Part shown: positions 24,728 to 38,967 of the stretch, piece after piece
How the letters are laid out: each line of letters begins with the position of its first letter
How positions within the stretch are numbered: the stretch's first letter is position 1
NCBI GenBank assembly: GCA_947579605.1
Contig: OX388316.1
Location: 19,285,290 to 19,349,289 of the forward strand
Direction of reading: 5' to 3'
Length of the DNA stretch: 64,000 bases
From: Athripsodes cinereus
Lineage: Eukaryota > Arthropoda > Insecta > Trichoptera > Leptoceridae
Notes under the pieces: generated by a model
Told to the model about the DNA's origin: nothing
The model's database searches: none
What the model saw: the letters and a program-made list of their open reading frames with translations, nothing else
Translations under genes and position numbers: made by a program

Positions 24728-27700
24728 CTGGAAAAATAAAAAAAATGAAAATGAGATTTAATAGAAAATATAATAATGTAATGTATGAAAAGTGATGTCG
24801 AAAAAAAAATATTATTTCAAATAAATATTAATCTTTTTGTATTGAATTGTTATCCAAATAGGATTATTTACATAATTATCTTGATGTATAATGTCCAATA
24901 TTTATATTTGCATTTAAATACTGCAACTAGGAACGTATAATAAAAACTTGACTAATGTGTAAAAATTAACTACATGTGATTTTTTATAATGATATTTCTA
25001 GGTTTTCATTACAATAGAATCTTAATATACACCTTTCACAGCAAGCTATAAGCTTGAAATATTTATGAAGATGTGTTACAAATCAACCTACTAATCATTT
25101 AATTGGTCTGCTACATTGAGTTATTTTAATATATTACCTAAGATAATAATATGATGCGTGTGAGATTTTTAATTTTTAACTAAAATTATTCACATTTTGT
25201 ACACTACTAAATATGGAGTCTAATTAAATGTTCTATCTGGGACACAGCGTGAGGCTACAGATGGTTAGGTAGACAATTTTTATAAGATTTTTTACAGTTT
25301 TCAGATAGGTAAAAAATAATACAAGCTGACTTATTGATATGTTTTTATCGCAGACCCAGCAATAGTTTGTACTGTAAATTTTATAGTTTTCTGATTGAGA
25401 GAAACTGTTGTGAGGATTATCAATAATAATTTTGTGTTTTAAAGTTTGTACTGTTGTGTAACACTTACCTAATTTAGTTGGCCTAGATAATTTCAAGTGC
25501 ATCTGAGGAAGTGATTTAATATCCTCCACATCCTCGGCTACTTCACTAAAGTGAATAAAGGCCTCGGCTAAATATTGATTGGACATTCCAAACATGTCCT
25601 TATCCTTTACATTGAAGACCACTAATCCATTCTGACACTTGCGCTGTTCTGGTGTAAGTATTCTGAAAACGATAAAATTTAAAATTAACTTCATGCTGGA
25701 CTGTGAGTAAAAGACATGAATATAGTCTAAATACTTTTAAATCAAGAATGTCTGTTTATTTATGCAAAATACAATCAAGAATATGCTTTCTTTTGTGACT
25801 ATAAGGTCTACATTCCTATAAAAAAATAAAGCATACCACATGAGTAGAGTGATATCCCTTTCAAACATGCGGTTGTACCATACATGTGTTAGAAAGGGTC
25901 AGCTCTCTAAGAATTACTTTCTAAGGTGGCATGTTTTTTTTTTATGGAAGTGCATAGTCTTGTTGTGTTTTATTATCTACGGTATCAGTATGCAATTTTT
26001 TTACAATGTCTTTTTAGTTCCAATTTCTACCACCAGTAGCGCTAATTAATATAGAACCAATATCATGTTAAATCTATTACCATATTACTGTATCAAGGCA
26101 TATCCTACAAATGGGGAAGCCAGTAGACTAACTGCAAGTTATGAACATAATGTTGAATAAAATGTTATAACGAAAAAATAAAACAGGTGTTTTATTCTAC
26201 TAAAGATTTTATTTTGTGAGAGAGACGTCTTTCGTCTTATGAGGACATTGTCAATGTCCTCATAAGACGAAAGACGTCTCTCTCACAAAATAAAATCTTT
26301 AGTAGAATAAAACACCTGTTTTATTTTTTCGATATGGAATTCTACTACCTAAACACCGACACAGTGAATAAAATGTTATAATTATATAAAATTCGAGATC
26401 TTTGTAGTTTTATATATTGTAATGTCAGAAACTCCCTCATCATACCATGAAACTTTGTGAAATAGACTGCTATTGTGATCATCAGTGTTTTTATTCAAAG
26501 CAGGCATTTTTTTTTAAATGTTGAAAAAAATTAAGATTCTTACATAGTGAACTTCTCGTCATAGAGAGGGAATTGATTCTTATTGTGTGTTTGCGTTTTA
26601 GGTCGAATAGTTCCAGCGAATAAGTCTTCTGGTAATAAATGTATCCTTACAAAGGAATCTACACTTCCTGAAATAAATAAATAAATAAAATGAGATAATT
26701 TTGTGATGCATGCTCCAAAACTATATATACTTCTTTAAATTATGAAAACTTACTCCAAAACTATCCATGAATATTCAAAGGTTAAACAAGGATTAAACAT
26801 ATGAATTTATTATTTTTATTCATCACTCAAATACATTTATCAAGGGTGTATGATCCTAGCCTATCTGCATAATAGAAACTTATGGATGTCCTGATATATA
26901 CATTGACCAAAAACTTTGTTTCCTAAACATTGTACAATGCAAATATATTAGATGAGGTGTGCCACTCACTGTAGATTACTTTCCATACATTAATACTAAT
27001 TTTGTCTATTTCACTACTATTTTCATGATCCTAGCTTACAGTTTCCCTTGGAGTAGCCTGTGCACAAAAGTTTTGATAGATAACAATGACAAATAACAAT
27101 CACAATGGGTATATTAAATTTGAAAACAATTACCATTTGAATCCATTGCTAAGAGATTCCTAGCGTTGATGACTTCAATGACAAGCGATGATTCGGTAAA
27201 CATCGTTCTCACTGACAACATCCCAAATGGAGTATCATCCAATTTCTTCTGCTCTTCCCACCTCTCCAAGTAGAATTGGTGAATCAAATCTGCTGTCTCA
27301 AATCCATGCAACTTGAGGAGGTATTCTATTCTTGCTAATGTTTCGTTGGATTGTGATTCTGTGTTGTCTTGTTTAAAGGATTGTACCATTATTTTAAGAC
27401 ATTCGTGAAGATTTGCAAAGAAGGCTGGTGGTCGTCGTTTCTGAAACAAATGTGTAAGTGAATATCGATTTTTTAAAAACATTTGGATATTTATTTCACT
27501 GTTTTCATAAAATTATTCATAGAAAAGAGTAAACATTTTTGATTCACTCTATAGACTATTTTGTAATCGGATTAATAAACTTATTTGTTAAACCTGTGGA
27601 GTCCATGTATAAATTGAATTAAATTAATTAACAAGAATAAATTTTAAGATAAGACTGCACATTAAATAACACCTTAAATTCAACATATACCTACTTTGAA

Positions 27701-30700
27701 TATTCAAATATTTTTTATTTGTTACAAAAATACACCAATCTTTATAATCAACTTATTCTAGTATACAGACGGTGGCCAAATTAATACAATCACTGGAAAA
27801 AATGCAACAATTATTGTATTTTTATCTGTATACAGCAGAATCGAATAATATCGGTATTTTTTTGATTGTGGCAAAACTTTTCATGGTTTTTGTTATATTT
27901 GCAACACTTTTTAAGCAAAAACGATTGGAACAAGGTATTTAGAAGGAAAATTAAGTTTTCGAGAAATTTTTTGAATAAAATGGACCAGTTAAAAATTATG
28001 ATATTTATTCAGGATTGTTTTTCTGATGAATCTTCGATACAAATACTTCAGGACAAAACGTAATATGTGAGAAGAAGGCCATAAGAAAAATTTAATTAGG
28101 AATGTGTTGTCCAAAGAGTGAAACACCCTCAATCAATAATGATCTTGTCAGTGATAAGCGGAGAGGATATGGGAAGGTTATATAATGTGAATGGCACGAT
28201 GCGCCAGGACCAATACATAGAATTTTAAAAGGGAGACTGAAACCTCAAGTGCCCGAATGGTTTCCAGATTGTTAATTCATATTTATGCATGATTCTGCAC
28301 CTTGCTGCAAGGTGAAATCCGTTACTAAATTTCTAGAAGGAGAAAAAATAAAGAAGAAAAAACTGTCCGGGAAATTCGCCGGATCTTAATCCGATTGAAA
28401 ACGTTTGGGAGGCTCTAAAAAGGGCAATTGTAAAAAAAGGTGTCATCACCAACAAAAGACAACTTATTGAAAATATAATTCAGGCATGGCACAACACACC
28501 AGAATGAAAAAACATCGCAAACAATTGTATATCTAATATGCCCAGAAGAATATCAGCAGTAATTTAAGCTAAGAGAAGTTTTACAAAATATTGATCATTT
28601 TACCATAAAATCTTTTTTATTATCAATAAAATGTTGTATATTCATAGAAAATGCATTAAATTTTACAAAAATATATTAAATCTACCATTATATTTTAGAA
28701 AGATCTAAGGAAACTAAAAAATAATAATTTTATATCGTTCGAAGTCTAAAAACTGCTATAAATTCATTTGATTGTATTAATTTGGCCACCGTCTGTACAT
28801 AGAAAGATGTTTTATTTAAGCCCAAATAAATAAATACCCCTAATTTCTGATATACCTATTCAAATACTAAATGGTATTTTCAATATAAATATGCTATATA
28901 CCTCTAAATTAATTTCAACAAGTTGGAATAAAACTTGGCTAAGTTGGTCCCATATGACATCCAGGGTCCTGGTGAAGTTATCGTCATTAAGTTGACTATG
29001 TAGCATGTCCAGATTCTCTTCTAAGTATAGCATGACTCTATCCATACTGGAACAATCTCTGTGAAGGAGTTCAGCACCTTCCATCAGGAAACGAGATATA
29101 GATGGCATCATCTGAAAGAAAAGAGGAAAATATTGTTAGTAAAATTATAACATTCCTGCGTGGGTGGGGTTTGGAAAGGGTAGCTCAGGATAAATAATAT
29201 AACACATTTATACCTGTAAAGGGGAACAGCATTGCTTATGTTTTTTGTTTTCATGTGTATTTTCAAGATGTATATGTTGGGCCTGTTGCCGTATGGTTGT
29301 AATAAATAAATTAAAAATTACAAGAAGTTTGGAAATGAGGAAAATATAATGAAGATAAATAAATAATAAACAACATCCATGTTATTTCAATAAATGAAAA
29401 AAAAAACTAGTTTTTTGTTCTCTTCAAATTGGAACTAACTCCAATGGAACTAGACAAATATTGATCTCCCAGTTCTAAGCCAACAACTTGATATTCTAAT
29501 AATGATGATAGATGGCTTAATTTTGGTGCTGTTTTATGGTACTTTGACCATTTTAAGGGTGCCAGCTAACAGTCCAGTCTTAACTAGGTAATTTGCTAAT
29601 TCTTCCTCATTTTTGTTATGTAACAATTTAAGGCTTATTGAGGATCAATAGAAACCACAAACAAATATTAATTATTTGTTGAATTTGCACTGGACGATCA
29701 AAATAAGAAAATTATGCACTCAAGCAATACTTACTTTATGAACAACTTTTTCCAAAAGTTCGATAATTTTATTCCTAACTGTGTCAATTGCGTTTTCAAT
29801 TACATTGTTCAATGTCTCTTCACATCTAAAACAAAAAGCACAAAAACAAAATGTAAAAAATATTCAATTTTTTTTTTTTTTATAACTGATATGCATACAC
29901 AGCATAAAAGAGAAATCAGGTAAACCACTTTATGAAATAACACCTTTCACTTTATAAACAAAATTATGCACATCTGCAACAAAAACAAATCTTTATTTAT
30001 GTACATATTTCTATTTATGTGGCTGGTTGGGTAGGTAGAGGATGAAATACTAAACTAGCCAAACCATCCAGCTTCAACATTCATACAGTGTCAATTTCTA
30101 TAGCTCAACACGCAAAATAGTCGCTAAGAATTTTATCTGCGTGGTCAAACATGATTCTATTTCTTAGATCTCTTGCTTCAGAATAATATTTATCGATAAT
30201 ATCCATTACATTAAAGAATCAAAAAGCATTACCTCTGTGCCTCTGCAGGGCTTCTAACTTCACTGAGTTTTGTTATAATATCCACCAATCCTAGTTCCGT
30301 CACAAACGGCTGCAAACTCTGCCTGACATAGTCTATATTGTTAATTGCTAAACACCATTCTGTAGTCACGTGGAATTTCTTCTCATATACGGTGGTTACT
30401 TCTCCCATGCCGTCCACACGAGCCGACATATTGTCTGCGTAAAAGACACAACATCTGCAGATATCCTATAATAAAGAACATTTTTTTAAATACTAAGGTA
30501 ATTAGACTCTGAGTTACATAATTTTTATGCAGTATAATTTTGCATCAATTATACTATCTGAAAACTTACATCAATAATTTTCGCTACAAATGTATAAGAT
30601 CCCTCCACATCTGGCCAAGCCAATTGCTGCCAGAAAACTTTAATTTGATAAAATATTGCAAGGGTGTCAACAGCAGAACTGCTATATTTAACAGTAGAAT

Positions 30701-33700
30701 CAACAGGCACAAGCTGATCCAACTCCACAGCCTTTTCTATCCTTGTCAATGCTTTGTACACTGCTATGTCAAGCCATTGTGCTACTCCGCCATAGAACCA
30801 GTTGTGGAATTGAGATATTTCGAGGGATGACCAATCAGCAGGACACAAACCTTGCCCCAGGCTGAAAACATAATTACAAACACATTGAAATAAATAAAAC
30901 AAGCGTTTTATTCTACTATTGTTTTATTCGGTGAGAGAGACGTCTTTCGTCTTATAAGGACATTGTCAAATGACGATTGACAATGTCCTTATAAGACGAA
31001 AGACGTCTCTCTCACCGAATAAAACAATAGTAGAATAAAACGCTTGTTTTATTTATTTCGATATTGAGTTCTACTACCTAAACACCGACACAGTGAATAC
31101 AAACACATTGTTTAAGTAAACAAAAATATCAGTAATGTTCATAGCTTTATATCTGAAATTTGGAATTCAAGACATATGTTTAACAAAGATTCATGTGGTA
31201 TGTCCATTTAGACATAATTAAGTAAAATAAACTACCATACTTGTATGGGGAATTGAATTAATAATAAAACAATTACACTTAAACTTAATGTGGATAGCCA
31301 TAAATATTAGAATAACTTTTACAGGACTATGCAGAGACATATTACTTTGAACAATATTATTTATCAAAAAAAAACTTAAATTGCTCGACTTGCAAATGAT
31401 TATCAAAAATTCATTCAAATAAATTTAATTTAAAATACGGGGCATTTTTTACGATAATAATATTATCTTTTAGTTATTCATTATTTATTGATTTGGCGGT
31501 AACGTTGTGGTAGTTTCTAAATATAATTACGAATGTTTGGAGTCAAAAAACTTTACAAATACCACTAAAAATTTATCTACGCGCGACCAAGGTTTCAACA
31601 GGTAACCTGTCTTTCTCAAGCACAAAAGTTATTTTTTAAAATTGATTATTACTTACACAAGGAATCGTTGCAGAACTAAGTACAATTCAAATAGAGTAGT
31701 ACCCATGGCTAGAGGCTCATTCGAGAGTGATGGAGCTCCCATCGGAGTACCATCTCCATTGGCACTGGCCAAAGTGATCTGTTTTTGTGTCGAGAATTCA
31801 TTATACCTCAACTTCTTCATACTTTTGCATACTTCAATAACTTCAGTCTCCACCAAGGCAGCAATCTTTGATTGGTAAAATGTATAAAGAGTTTTGGCAT
31901 ATGAAATATTTGTTACTCTGAAAAAAAAAGTATAAAATTCATTACTTGTTCACAGAAATTTAAAAAGTTCAGATTAAGTACCTATTTATTTATTCAATCA
32001 TTTTACATTACATTTAGATTTTTCTCCAGTACTGCACAGCTGCACATAATAATAAATATTTTGTAGAATTCTATAATTGGATTGATCAAACACAATCTTT
32101 CTAAGAAAAATGTATATTTTCTATAAACACATCTAATATTAAATTCATATTGACATTCAGAGTAAAAACTTCTATAAACTAGTGTATGCTTATAGTACAT
32201 ATTATCTACATGTATTTATATGTAATTATTGGAACTTGTATATAAAGTTTGAATAATGTGAAATAAAATTCAAGCGAATTTTCTATACCTTGATTTGATA
32301 CATATTACGTTTTACAATCACTAAAAATATGATGAAAAATGTAAAAGTTATCATACTAAAAATGAGATCTTTTAATTTTTGTGAAATTAAATCCTAAGTT
32401 TGAAAAGAAAAATAACAAACACCAAAGTATACTTACTCGGCAAATACTTTATCATAATACTCCACCGCCCTCTGCAAATCAGATCTAACAAGTTGGATGA
32501 CTCTTATCAAATGTTGTAATCTCCCTTCCTCAGTCTTATCTTTACATTCATTATTTTCTAATATATTCACAAACCACTCAGAAGCCCCCTGCATTAACGC
32601 TTGCTTCAATGCACTTTTAATATCACAGGCAGAACCATCTTCATTTTTCTTCAACCAAGCGTAGACCGAAGAAGGAAACAATTCTATACTCTCAGGAACA
32701 TTTAATTCGGCAAGTGTTACAAGTATTGTTAAAACATCTTTTAACGTCTTCAATACACCTTTATCTCCCGCAGTTTTCTTTCTGATTTTCCTTATAGCGC
32801 TTAAACATGTTGGCAAGAGTTTCTTTACTCCATCCCAGAACAGTTTAACTTCTTCATCGCACACCTGATTTGACTGTAATGGTTTGTATAACTTTGATAT
32901 GAGATTACTGAACAATGTAAAACTAAGAGGATGTTCATTGTGTATTGTGCAGAAGACTGTCCATTGAGCAAGATGTTTTTCATTCTGTCCGAGTCCACTT
33001 AAGGCTCCGTGTAATTGTATTAATGCTTCAGCTTGTGCACAATAGTTGCCTGCCCACCAATATGGAGCTACCTGCAACAAGATCATCAAATATCTTTATT
33101 CTAACTTGTTGAAAAAACTTATATTTTTGACATTACACCATTTCTGAAACTTTATAAATTTAATCTGGGTGTGAAATTAACATCCTAAACAACCTTAATT
33201 AGTTGGCAGTATGAAACCCCTCAATTCAAAATCGTAAGTTATCATCACGCAATCTCCTTAAGTTATCTTATTCTTTCTCCTCTTTTATTGACTTGTGTAT
33301 TTATTTTTTATATAATAGTATAACGAGGAATGATTTCTAGTTTGTGACTCTAACGTTCATCATGTTCCTTTCATATCGAATAGTTTGTAAAGTGTACTAA
33401 TCTGAACTCCAAAAATATGGACTATCACTCAATCCTCTGCTAATACTTTTGAATGGTATTCACCAAATTGCATGGAGAATTTTACAGTACAATACAAAGT
33501 CTTTATTAAATTAAACTCACCTTCGAATTCTCCAATTCGTGCAACAAGAGAACTCTTAATAAATGTCTATGCTCCTGTGTTGCTACTTGATTATTCTTCT
33601 CAGACGAGAAGCCGAGTCGTACCTTCACAACTCCTTGTCTTTTTAATTTATTCTTCTTGTTCAAACTGTACCACATTGTCATACCTGAAGTTGGGATAGA

Positions 33701-36700
33701 CTGAAAAAAAAATTATTCATTGAATTATGTCAGACCAGATATTTAGGATTATCTCCAGGCAGTTGCACAGCATCTAGAGAGGTATTTTAAATAAAAACAA
33801 ATAAATAGGTATAGGAATACATTTTTCTGTATGCACAGTAAACCAGATAAGTACAATATAAGTACATATTTGTGATATAAATATAAATCAAGACTATAAT
33901 GATAAGCTTGTCATGATATCTGATATACCCTACTCAAACCTGTCAATCAGGCCTCTCTTGTTTTTAGAAATGCTTAATACATACACTATAAATGTACATA
34001 GATAAAGTTTTTACTAATACAAATTACTCATTATAAAGTTTATATCAATGGAGGAAATGTGTTATGAAAGAATGACAAATAAAGTAGGTATATTTATTTT
34101 TGCCTAAAATAAGAGGTACAAGTAAGTGTAAATTATTGCAAAAATGTGGAAAAACGGAATGTTACTACACACATTTCAATATTGAAGATTCGTTCCCATG
34201 TTTGGATATCTCATTAATTGACAAACTAGATTTGCCACATCAGACACCCAAGTTTGCTCATCACCATTACGGAGGGCAAGACCGAAGGCAGAAATGGTAG
34301 AAGCCTACCAAGAGACACCTATATGGATCAACTGAAGAAGGTCATGAACTGTGGCACATACGTAAAAGTGGCACATACGTAAAATAAGATGCTAGCAGAA
34401 AATAAGAAGGAATGAAGAAAAAAATCTAAACTCGTTGCAAACCAATCCAATAGATTGTTACTCACTATATATACATAAAATGGGTGAATTCTGCATTTCC
34501 TTTAGAATTTTTTTTTTTATGTTACGTCTAAAATCTCTTATACTCTTATTGCCTCCAAAAAATTAAGTATATTACTCACTTTCAGTGGAATACTAGCTCT
34601 ACCGATTAATTCATTATCATGCTTCCCTGTAGAGGCTGTCACAGCAATCTCTTTCATTAGTCTCCTAAGTCCCTTCACTCCTTTCACGTCAAATAACTTT
34701 CCCATCTTCTGCTTCACTGTTTCTGCAGGATCAAAATCCCTGGAAATACAAAGAAATATTTATAATAAATTCATAATATAGCTGCTCGAATATATTTTGA
34801 CTGTTTTCAAAAATATAAAAATACTACTACTACTACTATACCATCACGGCATATCCCACAAGTGGGGTAGCCAGCAGACCAGCTGTATATGATAAACATG
34901 CAAGCTGTCGTCTCCGTGCCAATATAAATTCTAGACAATAAAAAAATCTATAGGGCCTTTTTCGTTATTTTCGAATATTTTTGCTTATATTTAAAATATA
35001 CAATTCAATGAATCAACAACTTGTAAGAAAATTGGGGAAAAATAAAATAGTAACTGACTTACCAAACTTCTAGGCAAAGTGTATCTTCTGCAGGGTTTTC
35101 TGTTACTGGCCTGAAAATTCATAAAATAAATATTTTTTAACATAAATTATTTAAATGAAAATAAATTATTCAAATGTAGATAAATGTTTTTTGCACGCAT
35201 ATTAGACTTTGATTTAAAAGCATCATCAATTTTCACAAATATTATATTGTATATAAGCATATTTATTATATTATTATACTTTAGTATATTATTTATTATT
35301 CTATGTATATAAGCAGATAAACAGAAAATCCAAAAAGCATCCATAGTCAAGTGAAGACAACAAGAAACATAGCCAAGGGCTACTGTAAATAGTTTAAATG
35401 AAAAACATTACTCACAATGAAAAATGTTCTTCCCATACTGGCGACAATGTCTCTAGCCTTAGAGCAGTGTTGTATCTATGTGTTGGGTTGGAAAGCAAGA
35501 ACAATGTGACAAAGGGATCACTTAAACCATTAGGATCTTTGGGTTGGAGATCTTTAGCTTCGATGACTTCTACATTCAGCATTATTTCTGGAGGTTCTTT
35601 AGCCTCTGCTTCAGCCAGCAACTCATTATGTCTTTCGCTAGAGACTTTGAAAGCATCTTGGACGTATGACAGTAGAGCCAATTGTCCAATTTCCAAGTTT
35701 GCATCACAGCCCACATTATGAATAATCTCATATAAGATTTCTTTGTAGAGTTCATCAATCTGGAAGAAGGGTAAAATAACTTCATGAGAAAACTGTATTT
35801 GATATTTTCGTCTTCTTTTCATTGCACATTATTGTATACAATACAAAATATTGAAATGTGTAACACATTGATAAATAAATGAAACTGATGAATAAATTTA
35901 ATATTATAAATTTTAATTTAATAATTATAATATGAATGGAATGTTTAGGTATTATTGTTTTCTATCGAACTTCAACGCAGTTTGGATAATAATGAAATGA
36001 AATAATCTAAACCATCACAAATAATGACAGCTGTCATTCTATAATACTTCTTTATCTATAAAGATAATAAAATAAATGAAATCATACATGCTTACAAGTT
36101 GTAATAAGGCAAATTTTTCTCATAGTATAATTAAGGAAAGTTATCTTCATTCATGCGTTTTGCGCCGTTAAAAAAATCATACAGCAAAATCCTTCTGCAA
36201 TAATGGCAAAGTACCTACTTGAATGTTTCCTACAAACTAAACTAATCATAACTAGAACATCTCAACTAATTGATACATTATGTATGATATTATCAAATAC
36301 CTAGTACGATTGTTCTGCATGGTTGAATGATAGGATATTAGTTGATATGTATTCAAACAATTAATTTATTATTAATATTTTGATGGGAAAATCAGTTTAT
36401 TCACTCAACCCCATTTTTGAATATCTTTCTTAATTTTCAAATAAATAAATAATATTTTTCGATCTTGAATATTCCTAAAAGAAAAAAAATAAACCTATTT
36501 TTTTGCGGATTGCACTTAAATCATGAATGAATTTATTGTGTTATCTTTAGTTTCAAAATATAATAGCATATTGGTGAAAAATAGTAGGTTTTGGGGTTGA
36601 CTGGATTTTTTTATGTATGCAATAAGCCTGCCATAAATAAATATATCATACCATAAATCACTTTATGTACATATTACACTTATCCTTATTTGTTTCTTTA

Positions 36701-38908
36701 TGAATATGTACACAAATATTGAATAATTATTTTTATATTAAATTCTGATTATTAGTTGGTAAGAAAGGAATCTTAATTGGTTTTCTCATTGTTGAAGTAA
36801 ATTGTTAAATTTATTATTTTAACTGTATGATATACAAAGAATAAATAAAATAAAAATCTGTATCGCTAGTAATTTGATTACTTCATTTAATACTGCACCA
36901 TTTTGTAATGATTATCATAAATGATTTTATAGTTCCATTACCTTCTATTATTGGTGTTTGGAAGGTGTTATACTACAACAAATCAAACCAAAAAAAATAT
37001 TTAAAAAAAAAAAAGAGTAAGAATCATTATTCAAACCTAGTAATGATATTCTTGCTCTGCTGAAATAATTGAATAACTAGAGTTAACCAACACTCCATAA
37101 TAACTTCATTAATTAACAGATTAACGAGCCATACATTTGTGGGTGTTAACTCGATAGGTATGTCTATCAATTTGAGGTTGGTGTGGCTTGATACATTATT
37201 GCATATAGCACATAACAATATTAGAATGGAGTAAAACAGGATAGGATAATAAAGTTGTACATAGTGCAATAATAAATGGTAAATACCTAATAATGCTGTT
37301 TTACAATGGTTACAATCCATTACTGGGTAATAAAACTGAATATTGAATTTAGTTTACTGCTTACAATAAACACTATGAACGCTACTGTGGTAATTGAATT
37401 ATCAAATTTAACATCAAATCAGTATTTATATATTACTAGCTGACCTGGCAAACTTTGTTTTGCCATATACAATGGGTTAGTTGGAAGATATCGCTTCTGC
37501 GATAAACTCGCCCATTGCACAATATCATTTATTTGTATCACATTGTTGTATAACTTGGTAATTATGTACCTATGCTTCTTATTGTGCAATAAAGTTTATT
37601 ATTTTTATTATATTATATATCGACCGGAGTTGAAAATGATTGAATTACTAATATCGCTATTAAAAATAGGGGTTGATGGTAGAATGATGAAAATTTAGGG
37701 CTGTATGTATTTTTTAATGCCTCACCATAAAAAAAAATTGTCTAAAAAATAAAATAAAAAATCGGGGTGGACCACCCTTAAATTTTGGGGGTATGAAAAA
37801 ATAGATGTTGGCCGATTCTCAGACCTACCCGATAAGCACTCAAAATTTCATCAAAATCGGTCCAGCCGTTTCGGGGGAGTATGATAATAAACACCGTGAC
37901 ACGAGAATTTTGTATATTAGATTATAATGAACATAGCATATTTATTATTTGTTTTTTAAGAACTATTACTTAAAATAGAATGAAATTTTTATGATTTCTG
38001 AAATCTACAGATATTTATTTATCATTCCCTCAAATAAACACATACACACAAACAAATACAGTTCCAATATCCTTATAACAAAATCAGATATATCTAAGAG
38101 TAATGTTAAAAACAAACACACCCCTAACAGTAAACAATATACGAGTATGCTTACTTATACACTGTCCACCAGAATACAAAATTATTTCAATTTACATACA
38201 TCTTGTAGTAGTCTAGGTATACCTATTTGACATTTTAAAAAATAAAAAATAAAAATAAAATAATCTTTATTGTGGAATAAACAATATAACACAAATGACA
38301 TTTTGTGTATACTATTTTAGAGTTATGTATTCAATTGTTTGTAATCAATTATTTTATAATTGTATTGTATTTTTTTTATTCTTTTTTTATATTAAGTTGC
38401 ATGCATGCATGATGACTGTAAAGTATACCTATACCAGGCGTCGGCAACCTATGGCACGCGTGCCAGGCTTGGCACGCGATGGGGTTCTGAATGGCACTCT
38501 ACAAAGTAATTAGGGAAATCGCGAAAATATCGAGACGAAGTGATTTTTAAATAAGAGAAAACGTTTAATTATATTAATTATTTATCTAACGTGGCTCGCA
38601 ATAAAAAAATTTAATTTATGTAAAAATTTTATGTTATTTTTTTAATAAATATGTTTAAAAGATAAATTTGGTATAAAATTCTTCTCCTCTAGAACCCCAT
38701 TATATAATTTAGATTTATATTATATAGTTTAGTGTTGCGGGTCCCAGATGTTGGAACAAGCTGCCTCTGTGTCTGCGAGAGGAGGTGAATGGAGAGAGTT
38801 TTAAAAAAGGACTGAAAACACACCTTTTTGCTGGGAGTTTCGGGTGATGGATACGATATACAGCGCCCTTGAGGTCATGTTATGAGTAAACGGTGCTTTA
38901 CAAATTGT

Positions 38909-38967
<59 letters not shown>

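Noticed and set aside
37027..37320. Possible extra unc-13-type exon (97 residues, -)
   Set aside because: No family motif, and the phases of neighbouring exons already join without it.
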